DNA from: a virus
IMG/VR virus record: IMGVR_UViG_3300034071_001887
Location: 1-54,654 of that record
DNA: 54,654 nucleotides
Direction: 5' to 3' (one strand)
This document shows, piece by piece, positions 30,624-40,677 of the stretch. Positions within the stretch are counted from its first letter, which is position 1. Each line of letters starts with the position of its first letter. Made by a program: the position numbers and the translations under genes. The notes below the pieces were generated by a model. That model was not told where the DNA came from. It did not search any database and saw only the letters and a list, made by a program, of their open reading frames with translations.

Positions 30624-32575
30624 TATTAGATACACCAAAATCATTTAAGCCAGAAAATAAAGATATAAAGTATCTAAATAGGGATTTTTCTCAGTTGAAG
30701 CAATCGTTGATGGATTTTGCAAAGACCTACTATCCAAACACATACAAAGACTTCAGCGAAGCATCTACGGGAATGATGTTTATGGAAATGGCGGCGTATG
30801 TTGGTGATGTATTGTCATATTACATAGATTATCAATTCAAAGAATCAATGCTTGTAAATTCCGAAGAACGCAAGAATATTATAGATGCTTCGAAATCGGT
30901 GGGATATAAGGCAAAGGCAACAATACCTTCGGTTACAAAATTGGATGTGTATCAGTTAGTTCCTGCAAAAACGAATGATGCTGGAGAAATTGTCCCAGAC
31001 TTAAATTATGCCCAGATTATAAAACCAGGAATGACGGCAATCAGTGATACCAATGTAACATTTATCACAAATTCTCCAGTAGATTTCACGGTGGATACAA
31101 AGAATGATCCATTGGAAATTTCCGTATTTCAGAGAAACGCCTCCGGACAGCCGGAATTTTTTGTACTTAAAAAATCCGTCGATGCTTTTTCTGGACAGAT
31201 ACTAACAAAAAATGTATCTGTGGCATCACCTGTTCCGTTTTTCAAAATATACTTAGACAATACTAATGTTATAGAAGTTTTAGACGTATATGATTCGGAT
31301 GGTAATAGATGGTACGAGACCGATTATTTGGCACAAGACTTGGTTCCAATAGATTACGAAAACATCTATAAAAACAACATAACGCTGTCTGCTTATCGGG
31401 ACACTACTCCATTTTTGTTGAGATATTTGCGCACATCAAAGCGATTTGTGACGGGGGTGGATGCCGAAAATAATACATTTTTAGAATTTGGTTCAGGAAC
31501 TAGCATAAAAGACGACGAATTAATTATACCAAATGCGTTTACTGTAAACAGACCGACCACGTTTAGATCAGAAAATATTGCATACGATCCATCAAATTTT
31601 CTATCGTCTAAAGCGTTTGGTCAGGCTCCATCAAACACGACGTTGACTATACGATATGTTGTTGGTGGTGGAGTAGAAAGTAACGTAAATGCAAATGCAA
31701 TAAAAAATGTAAGTTCTGTTGAATTTTTCGGAGATTTAACTGAACTCGGTTTGTTAGAATTCAATTTGACCAATTTGGTACGTAGATCGGTGAGAGTAAA
31801 TAATCCAATACCGGCAACGGGCGGAAGAGCCGCAGAAACAAATGACGAGATTCGAAACAACGCACTTGCATACTTTGCTGCCCAAAATCGTGCAGTAACG
31901 CAAGGCGACTATGAAGTAAGAACATATGCAATGCCATCAAAATATGGTTCTATTGCCAAGGTCTATGCGGTAACAGACACTCAGTTGGACATATCAGATA
32001 TACAAGCACAACCATCAACAACACAGACCGGAAGTTTGGCACCAGGTACAACAAATAAGATTGATACGAGTAAAAATAACCCATTTGCTATAAATTTATA
32101 TTTGCTATGTTATGATAACAATCAACGATTGATACCTACTAACGAAGCGGTACGTAATAATCTGAAAAACTATCTAAATCAGTATAGAATGCTTACGGAC
32201 AGCGTGAATATGTTGGATGGATATGTTATTAACATTGGTGTAGATTTTAGCATTATTGTTTATAAAAACTATAATAAGCGTGAAGTTTTGGCTAATTGCT
32301 TAACATTAGTACAGCAATATTTTGACATAAACAATGTAAAGTTCTGTCAGCCAATCAATCTTAGCAGATTGGAACTGGAAATCGCCAAGGTAGATGGAGT
32401 TCAGTCCGTAACTCAGTTGCGTGTAAAAAATCTTACACTAAAAGACGGCGATTATTCTCAGTATGAATATAACATTGAAAGGGCCACTATAGATAAGGTT
32501 ATATATCCATCCATAGATCCATCTGTATTTGAGGTTCGTTTTCCAACAAAAGACATTGTAGGAAGAGTGGCATAA
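30620..32575 (+). CDS. 6: Baseplate wedge protein, T4 gp6-like
   Basis: A 651-residue protein, about the length of T4 gp6 (660). KYLNRDFSQLKQSLMDFAK, STGMMFMEMAAYVGDVLSYY and AVTQGDYEVRTYAMP are hallmarks of the gp6/J-like family. In T4, gp6 dimers form the inner ring that holds the wedges together and contacts gp25, the preceding gene here. The C-terminal part contains INLSRLELEIAKVDGVQSV, typical of the family. A TATTTATA box follows it for the next unit. Confidence 0.93.
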   Translation: MILDTPKSFKPENKDIKYLNRDFSQLKQSLMDFAKTYYPNTYKDFSEASTGMMFMEMAAYVGDVLSYYIDYQFKESMLVNSEERKNIIDASKSVGYKAKATIPSVTKLDVYQLVPAKTNDAGEIVPDLNYAQIIKPGMTAISDTNVTFITNSPVDFTVDTKNDPLEISVFQRNASGQPEFFVLKKSVDAFSGQILTKNVSVASPVPFFKIYLDNTNVIEVLDVYDSDGNRWYETDYLAQDLVPIDYENIYKNNITLSAYRDTTPFLLRYLRTSKRFVTGVDAENNTFLEFGSGTSIKDDELIIPNAFTVNRPTTFRSENIAYDPSNFLSSKAFGQAPSNTTLTIRYVVGGGVESNVNANAIKNVSSVEFFGDLTELGLLEFNLTNLVRRSVRVNNPIPATGGRAAETNDEIRNNALAYFAAQNRAVTQGDYEVRTYAMPSKYGSIAKVYAVTDTQLDISDIQAQPSTTQTGSLAPGTTNKIDTSKNNPFAINLYLLCYDNNQRLIPTNEAVRNNLKNYLNQYRMLTDSVNMLDGYVINIGVDFSIIVYKNYNKREVLANCLTLVQQYFDINNVKFCQPINLSRLELEIAKVDGVQSVTQLRVKNLTLKDGDYSQYEYNIERATIDKVIYPSIDPSVFEVRFPTKDIVGRVA

Positions 32576-32604
32576 ATATAGATAGAATATCTGTTGGGCG
32601 GTTA

Positions 32605-32612
32605 TATTTATA
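32605..32612 (+). promoter_or_regulatory. TATTTATA box (putative late promoter)
   Basis: Perfect octamer ending 18 bases before the ATG at 32631. Confidence 0.5.
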
Positions 32613-32630
32613 AAGTAAAGAAATATATAA

Positions 32631-33971
32631 ATGCACTACTTTTTATATCCAACAAAAGACACGTTTATAACCAACTATCCAACCTATATGTACAAAAATA
32701 TGGGTTTGGACGAACTATTAGAAGTTGAAAAGCGGGTCTCTGGCTATAGTTGTTCAAGTACGAGTACATTTCCTGTATTGTTTTCTTATACCAGTTCAAG
32801 CATAGAACTATTGAATGGACCAAAATCAGCGTCTTTTAATTCCGGTTCTACGGATTCAAGAATAGTATCCAGTTCATATAAAGATGTATCTGGTCCAACT
32901 ACTATGGGTGCTGTCTTATCACGAGCACTTTTACATTTTGACTTATCTACTATATCGCAATCTATAGCGGCGGGAACAATTACCAGCCCTAAGTTTTTCT
33001 TGAACTTGAAGATTTGTGAGTCGCAAGAAGTGCCAGTTCGTTATTCGCTTGCCGCATATCCTGTTTCTCAATCTTGGGCAATGGGAACAGGATACAAATA
33101 CGATGGAGCATCCACATCAGATGGAGCAAACTGGAAGTTTTATAGTGCCGACCAACTACAAAAATGGTGGAATACTGGATCACTTACCGACTGTAGTGGC
33201 GGTGGTGTATGGTGGTTAGATAGTGCTTCTATCGCGTCTGGTTCTGGATATGCAGAATATCCAAACATAAGTCAATACAATCCATTTCCAGATTGTCCTA
33301 CAAGCAGTTATGTTCCGCCCGCGTCTTCTAGTATAATATCTACAGGTTCATACGCTTGCTATCAATATTTTGACTATCAAACATCTGACGTAAGAATGGA
33401 TGTTACTCCAATAGTAAATGCTTGGCTTAAGAAAGCTATACCAAACGAAGGTTTCATATTGATGCACGCAGACGAGTCAAGTTCTGTGGATTATGGATCA
33501 TTGAAGTTCTTTAGCAAAGAAACCAACACAATATACTCACCATATCTCGATGTGTGCTGGTATGATTCTACCATCAATACTGGCAGTGCGGACGCTATAC
33601 AACTGCGTGACGCTGTAGTAAATATGAAGAATATGGCAAGAGAATATAAGTTTGGTTCTATTGTTCGTATGGATGTTGCCGCAAGACAAAGATATCCAGT
33701 AAAAACATTTACTAATAGATTCTCTGATTATCTTTCACCATACTATCTACCATCGTCCAGTTATTATCAAATCAAGGACGCAGAAAGTGAAGAAACAATA
33801 CTTCCGTATGATGATTTTACTCGTCTAAGTTGTGATCCAACAGGAAACTATTTTATGCTTGATACAAGCGGACTTGCGTCTGAACGATACTACAAGGTTG
33901 AAATACGTTCAGAACAAAGTGGGTCTATATTGACCTATACTATTCCAACAACATTCAAGATTTCTAGATGA
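32631..33971 (+). CDS. Baseplate/tail protein with DNRLRE-like carbohydrate-module fold
   Basis: A 446-residue protein. PTKDTFITNYPTYMYKN (about 8-24), then RALLHFDLSTI, FLNLKICESQEV, PVSQSWAMGTGY, DVRMDVTPIVNAWLKK and GFILMHADES follow the order of a DNRLRE-type beta-jelly-roll module known from bacterial surface proteins. A shorter C-terminal domain (about 330-446; YYQIKDAESEETILPYDDF) follows. Location between gp6-like and a very large tail protein suggests a baseplate component with sugar-binding ability. It overlaps the next gene by 4 bases (ATGA). Confidence 0.7.
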   Translation: MHYFLYPTKDTFITNYPTYMYKNMGLDELLEVEKRVSGYSCSSTSTFPVLFSYTSSSIELLNGPKSASFNSGSTDSRIVSSSYKDVSGPTTMGAVLSRALLHFDLSTISQSIAAGTITSPKFFLNLKICESQEVPVRYSLAAYPVSQSWAMGTGYKYDGASTSDGANWKFYSADQLQKWWNTGSLTDCSGGGVWWLDSASIASGSGYAEYPNISQYNPFPDCPTSSYVPPASSSIISTGSYACYQYFDYQTSDVRMDVTPIVNAWLKKAIPNEGFILMHADESSSVDYGSLKFFSKETNTIYSPYLDVCWYDSTINTGSADAIQLRDAVVNMKNMAREYKFGSIVRMDVAARQRYPVKTFTNRFSDYLSPYYLPSSSYYQIKDAESEETILPYDDFTRLSCDPTGNYFMLDTSGLASERYYKVEIRSEQSGSILTYTIPTTFKISR

Positions 33972-34189
33972 AAGCCAACCCAAATCTAACTGGATATAAT
34001 CAAGCCGATGTAGAAAGTTTATTAAGCACCGGTTATATTGTACCAAATATAGACGAGTATTCTAACCTAATCATACAAAATGTTACTGGTCAGTTGTATA
34101 GTTCATCCATAAGCATAGAGCTAAAAAACGTGATATACGAGCCAGTAAAAGTTGAAACTAGAATTGACCCAACATTTACAGAGTTATGA
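33968..34189 (+). CDS. Small hypothetical structural protein
   Basis: A 73-residue protein, half helical (YNQADVESLLSTGYIV) and half beta (LYSSSISIELKNVIYEPVKV). Start and stop both overlap their neighbours by 4 bases (ATGA), so it is translated with them. No family recognised. Probably a small connector or chaperone of the large tail protein that follows. Confidence 0.65.
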   Translation: MKANPNLTGYNQADVESLLSTGYIVPNIDEYSNLIIQNVTGQLYSSSISIELKNVIYEPVKVETRIDPTFTEL

Positions 34190-37100
34190 ATTTATCCGAT
34201 GTACAATACACAGTAACCTCTACCTCGTCTTTGAGTTATGGATCGTTTTTAAGCAAAGAAGATTTAAGTTTTTACACGGACGGCAAGACTTCCAGAAATT
34301 TTCCATTTAGTCGCTCAGAAAAAGATTATATAAAATTTGGAGTATATAACTTGGACGAAAGTTTGATCACATCGTCCATGATATATTCGACCGGAGAATA
34401 TTCAGTTCATACATCATCATATTATGATGTATTTAATCAGTTCATAACATATTCTTACAAAAAATATAATACCGATTTTGTAATACTTGGTACAGAAACA
34501 CAGTCATTGTTTTTTGACGTAAGCAAAAATCTAAATAACCTTGGCGTACAAAACGGAAATTATAAACTTTATATAGAACTTGGTAGAAACGTCATTGGTA
34601 GTGAGAACGGAAGTGAAAACAAACTTATCATAAACGGAATTTCTACGAGTAGAACGGAAATAGGAATAATACCAAAAACTATAAAAGGTACTAAATCCAC
34701 TATCAACACCGAATATGATATATTTTCCAACGCACAAATACAGGTAAATGAAATTGCGGACGATTTAATATTTGGATTATCCAAACCGGAAATATATCAG
34801 ATTTATAATGGCGCCGCCGCACAAAATCCAACTGGATCAAACGAGCTAAAATTGAATTATAGTTTTAAAAGAGACGTTGATGTTGTTTCGTTTCTAAATG
34901 ACATATACTATGGCGTTAAAAAAGGAAATCGCCGCAGTAATGGCCAATATGCCAACAATGATGTTCTTGGAATATATGACCAGTTCAAAAATTGGGCATA
35001 TCAAAATTACGAAGTAGGTTATACTTTCAGTTCTATTCGTGATTACTATTATAGTCTGTTCTTGTATATCATAGATCAGGAGCTAAACCGCATAACAAAC
35101 AAAAAACCGGACACATATCCTCAGATTGTAGAGTTTTTGCAGACAATATTTTATAATAATATATTTTATCCGGTAATATTTGGGTTAGAACAAAAATATA
35201 ACATAAATTTGTCGGGGTACTTTAAGTATTATTTGAATATACCTGGCAAAAAGCCTATATCAATAATCAATAGAAAATCTGTCGCGGTGACTGACCCAAG
35301 ATTTTATGATGTATTAGTATTGAAATTACTTGAGCCACTCCCGAATGATATAGACCTAAATACCGATGTGTGGGTTACTTGCGATTTTGCGTTCTTACCA
35401 ATCGTACAAAATGTTTATTTTTATTCAAAGCAAGTAATAAGTACTATACCTCTGCGGGGTCCAAACTTTTTAATAAAAATAGAAAATGAAGGAAATGCAA
35501 CCGAAGCGTTATCTATGGAACAACTCGTTGGAGAAACGGGAAGTTTATACAATGAACTAGAAAAAAAATTAGAAGGTAAAAATAAACGCTTTATTGATAC
35601 TACCGACTATAGGAGTTTTGAAAACTTTATAAATTTTTCTTCGGCAGACTTACGGCTCAAGGCATTTGAAAGCAAACGATCAAACATAGAAGAACTTGCC
35701 AGAGAAATACAAGATTTAGATGTAAAACTTACACCAAACCCAAATGACACATTTTATCTAAAACAAAGATCCGAGGCCAACGACCAGATAGACGATTTGG
35801 AGGCAGGGATGGATGGTTATGAAAAGTTCTTATATGATAATCCAATGTGGTATGATGAACATACCAGAGAGATTGATGGATATACTTCTGCTTCTTTGTA
35901 TGATAAAGAGAATGGTGGAGCATTGATTAACAATCTTCCTCAGTTTTTGGTAGAAGATTCCGATAATAACGCAGACTATATAAAGTTTGTTGGTATGGTT
36001 GGTCATTTTTTTGACAATATTTCGTTGGCGGCAAAACAGTATACAGAAAAAAACAACGTATCAAGTTCTCCAAATGTAGGAATATCAACTGATATTGTCG
36101 GGGATATGTTACAATCTCTTGGCTGGGATGTGGAGATATCAAAAGATAATCTTCCATTGATACTTTCTGCGTTTTCAAAATCTGACTTTGACCCAGAGTC
36201 TCCACTATATTCAAAAGCCAGAGAGTTTTCAGAAGAGCAAAGAAATCAAATAATATGGAAACGTATACTCAATACGCTGCCATATATCTACAAAACAAAA
36301 GGAACTGAAGCATCTCTGAACGCTTTGATTTCGTGCTTTGGCGTACCAAAGAATATAATCAAGATAAAAGAATATGGTGGCATACAAAACGTCAGTGATT
36401 TAACCGACAAATCTCTGTATATCGTAGAAGAAGTAAAGTATGAACCGTACTTCAGCGGAAGCGGTGAATATTTCAAGTTGGGTTGGACTGGTAGTGCTCA
36501 GTCAATAGAATTTAGTTTTAGATTCGACACAAAAAAGACACACGATGATGGTAAAGTATTTAGATTAGTAAATTGCTCGGATGTGTGGGTTATGGGTGCT
36601 GTTCGTGAAAAAGGTAAAGATTGGGGGACATTGTTTTTTAGTATTGATGACGGGGCAGGATCGGTAAAGTCAATACTTACTTCGAGAGCACCAATATTTG
36701 ATGGAAATTCATACAAAGCGATGCTTCGTAGAAACGATGTTGAATCTGCGTTTGGAGCAACTGCCTCTCTGAATTCGTATCCTACCAGATATGACTTACT
36801 ACTTCAAAAATCCGAAGATGACCGTATAACATTTTATGTTTCGTCCAGTGCATTCTTGAGTGGAAGTTATAATAACTCGTTTGAATCCGGTTCCTATCTT
36901 TATATCGGAAATTATAATCAAAATACCGCATCATTGAGCATTGACCCAGAGGCATTTTTTGGAAATATAGATGATATAAGAATATGGGAATCTCCATTAT
37001 CTACAGAAAGATTTACTGCCCACACATTAAACACAAATGCGTATGATCTCGAAACTCCGCAACAAATGGTTTCGGAAAACTTGTATAGAATATCGTTTGA

Positions 37101-38847
37101 GCGGCCAGTCGATTTATCGTATGGAGTGATATTAAACAATCTATCATTTAGGAGTGATTTTCCAACATTCGAGGTGGTAAATTTTCAACCAGTATTAGTA
37201 CCATTGGAGCAAATTACATATTGCGATCCACCCGTTGGTACCGGGTTCCCGTATCAATTTTCTCGTAAAGAGGTAAGAATGACAATGAACTTACCGGACT
37301 ATGGGTCAAACAAGTTTAGAAGCAATAAAATTAATTATATAGAGCAAGAACTTTCCACAAACTTGTCATCGGAAACCAGAGCATCATATAAAGCGAGTGA
37401 ATTATCTAACGTAGATTCAAATAAACTTGGAATTTTCTTTTCACCGTCAGAATTACAAAACACGGAAATCATAAAGTTTTTTGGAGAATTTCCTCTCGGA
37501 GATTTGATCGGAGATCCATCCGATGTATATAAACGTTCATACGACAAGTTTGAAAAGTTTAAGCAGATATATTACGACCAAGGATTTGGAAATATAGATT
37601 TTAGTTTATTCATGAATATAGTTCGCTTTTATTTTGACAAGGCGATGTTCAAATATATCAAAGGTCTTATTCCCGCAAGAGCAAAGCTTGTAGATGGTAT
37701 ATTAATTGAACCTACGATACTAGAAAGACCAAAGCTCGAACAAAAACCTTTAGTGAAACACGATGTTGGTCAAAAAATTGGCGTCGCTGATGGAGTAAAT
37801 AGAATCACAGCAATAAAAGATGCTAACAAGAGCGCGAGTTTGGAGGTAAAATACAGAGGGGCTTCAATATATTCCGACGTAAATCAAATATTTTTTCCAA
37901 TTATAGATGATGTTTATGGATTTAGATTGTTTGCCGACGACGGTATCACTTTCTTGGACGGAGAATTTTATAGAGTAGATGTAATAAAGTATAACAAAAA
38001 ATATCAAGTATATCAAAAATACGTAAAACCATACAGTGAGTTGTCTGAACTAGAGGTACTCAATGATTTCCGAGGTAAAACGGAAACTATAGAAAAACCT
38101 TATTATGCAGTAAATCTCGTTAAGTTACCAACGTCGACCGGATATCCAATGACTGCGTCATTTAGTAATCTATTTTCTGGAAACATATATTTCAGTGGAA
38201 GTTTATATTTTAATGATAATTTAGTTGGTGAATATGATTATGTAACAAGTACTCCACACGCAATTTATGGTCTAATATCCGGTGCATTTGAAGGACTGGA
38301 TATTCGCCAATCTCCAAACTTTGTCGTAGGTAATGTATTTAGTCCAGGATTGAACATCACTGGAAGTTTAATATCAAACGGAAGACCTGTGACATATTCG
38401 GGGCTATTTAATTTGATAGATGGAATTCAGACATTTGAAGGTAATATATACGGAGAAAATGTCGGCAACTCTGTCAATGATAAAACGGTCTATAACATAG
38501 AATTCATATCTTCGTCACCAACAAGTTCAGTTTTTAATGATTTTATAGAAAATACTTCAAACGCTCTATTCGGACCACTTGGGCAAGGTCTTTCTTATAG
38601 AAAAGAATATTCTATGCAATATTATCCGTCCAATGCTACTTTACTGAACGGCTACAGAGACAATCATTACAAATATACAAAGCGGCAATTTTCTACAAAA
38701 GAACTAAATAGCTATCAAATAAATCCAACGACTGGCACACAGGCTGGGTTTAAGTGGAAAAAGCACAGTCAGAATAAAAAAACTACCGTAGATCCAAAAA
38801 CTGGTCTTCTTGATAATAGTGAACCAGTAGTATCAAAAACAGTATAA
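34186..38847 (+). CDS. Very large tail/baseplate protein with LamG-type domain (gp7-like by position)
   Basis: A 1553-residue protein, the largest in the window. Residues about 1-480 are mixed beta. A coiled-coil stretch (about 490-560) has SNIEELAREIQDLDV. The segment LPYIYKTKGTEASLNALIS (about 700-718) recurs in large tail proteins of T4-like phages. Residues about 748-960 form a LamG/concanavalin jelly roll (SIEFSFRFDTKKTHDDGK, FFGNIDDIRIWESPLS). A long beta-rich tail follows. T4 gp7 (1032 residues) occupies this place after gp6, but I cannot claim sequence homology. Confidence 0.7.
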   Translation: MNLSDVQYTVTSTSSLSYGSFLSKEDLSFYTDGKTSRNFPFSRSEKDYIKFGVYNLDESLITSSMIYSTGEYSVHTSSYYDVFNQFITYSYKKYNTDFVILGTETQSLFFDVSKNLNNLGVQNGNYKLYIELGRNVIGSENGSENKLIINGISTSRTEIGIIPKTIKGTKSTINTEYDIFSNAQIQVNEIADDLIFGLSKPEIYQIYNGAAAQNPTGSNELKLNYSFKRDVDVVSFLNDIYYGVKKGNRRSNGQYANNDVLGIYDQFKNWAYQNYEVGYTFSSIRDYYYSLFLYIIDQELNRITNKKPDTYPQIVEFLQTIFYNNIFYPVIFGLEQKYNINLSGYFKYYLNIPGKKPISIINRKSVAVTDPRFYDVLVLKLLEPLPNDIDLNTDVWVTCDFAFLPIVQNVYFYSKQVISTIPLRGPNFLIKIENEGNATEALSMEQLVGETGSLYNELEKKLEGKNKRFIDTTDYRSFENFINFSSADLRLKAFESKRSNIEELAREIQDLDVKLTPNPNDTFYLKQRSEANDQIDDLEAGMDGYEKFLYDNPMWYDEHTREIDGYTSASLYDKENGGALINNLPQFLVEDSDNNADYIKFVGMVGHFFDNISLAAKQYTEKNNVSSSPNVGISTDIVGDMLQSLGWDVEISKDNLPLILSAFSKSDFDPESPLYSKAREFSEEQRNQIIWKRILNTLPYIYKTKGTEASLNALISCFGVPKNIIKIKEYGGIQNVSDLTDKSLYIVEEVKYEPYFSGSGEYFKLGWTGSAQSIEFSFRFDTKKTHDDGKVFRLVNCSDVWVMGAVREKGKDWGTLFFSIDDGAGSVKSILTSRAPIFDGNSYKAMLRRNDVESAFGATASLNSYPTRYDLLLQKSEDDRITFYVSSSAFLSGSYNNSFESGSYLYIGNYNQNTASLSIDPEAFFGNIDDIRIWESPLSTERFTAHTLNTNAYDLETPQQMVSENLYRISFERPVDLSYGVILNNLSFRSDFPTFEVVNFQPVLVPLEQITYCDPPVGTGFPYQFSRKEVRMTMNLPDYGSNKFRSNKINYIEQELSTNLSSETRASYKASELSNVDSNKLGIFFSPSELQNTEIIKFFGEFPLGDLIGDPSDVYKRSYDKFEKFKQIYYDQGFGNIDFSLFMNIVRFYFDKAMFKYIKGLIPARAKLVDGILIEPTILERPKLEQKPLVKHDVGQKIGVADGVNRITAIKDANKSASLEVKYRGASIYSDVNQIFFPIIDDVYGFRLFADDGITFLDGEFYRVDVIKYNKKYQVYQKYVKPYSELSELEVLNDFRGKTETIEKPYYAVNLVKLPTSTGYPMTASFSNLFSGNIYFSGSLYFNDNLVGEYDYVTSTPHAIYGLISGAFEGLDIRQSPNFVVGNVFSPGLNITGSLISNGRPVTYSGLFNLIDGIQTFEGNIYGENVGNSVNDKTVYNIEFISSSPTSSVFNDFIENTSNALFGPLGQGLSYRKEYSMQYYPSNATLLNGYRDNHYKYTKRQFSTKELNSYQINPTTGTQAGFKWKKHSQNKKTTVDPKTGLLDNSEPVVSKTV

Positions 38848-38875
38848 AATAAGTAAAAAAAGGATTTAACATATA

Positions 38876-38883
38876 TATTTATT
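38876..38883 (+). promoter_or_regulatory. TATTTATT box (near-match late signal)
   Basis: Ends 15 bases before the ATG at 38899. Confidence 0.4.
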
Positions 38884-38898
38884 TAGAAAGAAACCTAT

Positions 38899-39528
38899 AT
38901 GGCGTACATCAATAACGAAACTATCACTGTAGATGCGGTTCTCACGAAGAAGGGTAGAGAACTACTTGCGGCCAAAGGTGGCCTGAATATTAATTCGTAT
39001 GCTTTAGCCGACGATGAAATTGATTATAGCCTATATCAACCAAATCACCCACAAGGTTCTGCATATTATGATTTGGCTATCCGCAATACGCCTGTATTTG
39101 AAGCATTCACCGATGAAACTCAGGTATTGAAATATAAACTGGTGACATTACCATCCGGCCAGACATCCATACCCGTTATTAGTCTCGGTCAAAGTTCTAT
39201 ATATGTGGATAAGGACTATAAGGGAGAAGTAGTTATTGTTCCGAGCACTAATCCAGTGTATAATACAACGCTCGGATATACTGCTATTTTGGCGAACAAA
39301 GATGTCGGAACGGTCGTTGGAGAACAATTACAATCTGCGACAACTGCCACCATTCCAACATTTATCGGAGACGTTTCTTCGACGACAGCACAAATTGCAC
39401 TCGGTATTAGATTTAGATTTGTCCCAAATTCTTCATTGACTACAACGGCTACAACAACATTGACTGTGATTGGAAATGAGAGTGGTGGATCGGTATCTAT
39501 ACCGGTTACTGTAACCGTGAGAGATTAA
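38899..39528 (+). CDS. Structural protein with TVDAVLTKKGRELLA motif
   Basis: A 209-residue protein. The start MAYINNETITVDAVLTKKGR and the following ELLAAKGG are typical of a small tail/neck family seen near baseplate genes of aquatic T4-like phages. The C-terminal half is a Thr/Ser/Val-rich beta domain (TTATTTLTVIGNESGG). Function within the tail is unknown. It is 12 bases before the next gene. Confidence 0.65.
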   Translation: MAYINNETITVDAVLTKKGRELLAAKGGLNINSYALADDEIDYSLYQPNHPQGSAYYDLAIRNTPVFEAFTDETQVLKYKLVTLPSGQTSIPVISLGQSSIYVDKDYKGEVVIVPSTNPVYNTTLGYTAILANKDVGTVVGEQLQSATTATIPTFIGDVSSTTAQIALGIRFRFVPNSSLTTTATTTLTVIGNESGGSVSIPVTVTVRD

Positions 39529-39540
39529 TAATTTAAACAT

Positions 39541-40635
39541 ATGATTTTCAAGCAATTTGACGCAACCGATATAGTAGCAGGAAGATCCCAGCCAGTATCT
39601 ACCGGCGTTTGGAGCGATGGAGAAACTTCGTGGTCTCAATTTTACACGAGCAGTGCTCAAACTGTAGTGTCTTCTTCGGCATTTGAACCACTTAACGGAC
39701 TGTATTATACGAATGTGTATGACTACCCAATCGCGTCTGCCAGTGCTGAAATTTATTTTTCTTTGACTTATGGTCATTATGCTGGGTCCGGTTCTTCTAC
39801 GTTTGACACTAACATTTCTCAGGGCAGTTTGATTTATCCAACCAAAGCGATATACAACCAATATAGAAATTTATTACTGGCACCGGGAGATTCAAAATTC
39901 TCATTTATTCAATCCGATGCACTTGGTAATCAAACTTCGGTAGATTCGAACGACATATATGCGATGGCGTTCAGGAGTACGAAGTACAAAGACAGAATAG
40001 ATCCCGGCCAATTTGAAATGACTCTAAGTGGATCTTTGGGAACAATCACTATAATCGATGATTCAAAAGATAATCCAGATACAGCAACTCAAACCGGTGG
40101 CAAGAGATACAATCTTATTAGAGGAACCATCGCAAATGGAGCAATTCAAACTAGAAATTACGAGGCAATAGGGTCTATGTATCCGGACCTTGGAATAATA
40201 GTATTAAATCCTACTTCTCTTAAAAATTTAATTGGTCCTGTAGATGGATATTCGCTGAACGACCCTGTAAACGGATGGGGAGGTCAGTTTTCAAGATTGC
40301 AAAACGTGCTATTTACTTCTATCAAAAAAGGTGCGATCATTTCTTCGATGAAAGCCAGAGTGACGGAGTATGTACCTGCTCGTCATTATTTTGTTCGCGT
40401 CAAGAATCAGGAATACAACTACAGCAATAATCCTACATTTATTATATCCGATTCTACAAGTGCAGATTATGGCAAACTAAGATTCAGTGATTTCTATACA
40501 GATCCAAAAGTGTATATCACCACCGTGGGACTATATAACGAAACAAATGATCTTGTTGCCGTAGCAAAGTTGAGTCAGCCATTGCTAAAAGACTTTACTA
40601 ACGAGTGCCTTATAAAAATCAAGATAGATATATAA
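39541..40635 (+). CDS. Tail/baseplate structural protein, paralog of the next gene
   Basis: A 364-residue protein. The N-terminus (MIFKQFDATDIVAGRSQPVS) and C-terminus (RVKNQEYNYSNNPTFI, then YITTVGLYNETNDLVAVAKL) are both homologous to those of the 1078-residue gene downstream (MLKQFSAGDITIRP; EFNYSINPTAL; FITTIGLYDGNELVAVGKL). It is the short, probably ancestral form. The C-terminal GLYN(E)..LVAVAKL segment recurs in structural proteins of marine T4-like phages. No enzymatic motif. Confidence 0.7.
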   Translation: MIFKQFDATDIVAGRSQPVSTGVWSDGETSWSQFYTSSAQTVVSSSAFEPLNGLYYTNVYDYPIASASAEIYFSLTYGHYAGSGSSTFDTNISQGSLIYPTKAIYNQYRNLLLAPGDSKFSFIQSDALGNQTSVDSNDIYAMAFRSTKYKDRIDPGQFEMTLSGSLGTITIIDDSKDNPDTATQTGGKRYNLIRGTIANGAIQTRNYEAIGSMYPDLGIIVLNPTSLKNLIGPVDGYSLNDPVNGWGGQFSRLQNVLFTSIKKGAIISSMKARVTEYVPARHYFVRVKNQEYNYSNNPTFIISDSTSADYGKLRFSDFYTDPKVYITTVGLYNETNDLVAVAKLSQPLLKDFTNECLIKIKIDI

Positions 40636-40659
40636 TCTGAAGGAGGAATATCTCCCAGA
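40636..40659 (+). other. Hairpin between paralogous tail genes
   Basis: GGAG/CTCC plus TCTG/CAGA with a 2-base bulge. No T run follows, so it is more likely a processing or stability element than a terminator. It also contains AAGGAGG. Confidence 0.3.
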
Positions 40660-40664
40660 TATTA

Positions 40665-40672
40665 TATTTATC
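40665..40672 (+). promoter_or_regulatory. TATTTATC box (near-match late signal)
   Basis: Ends 5 bases before the ATG at 40678. Confidence 0.3.
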
Positions 40673-40677
40673 ATTAT

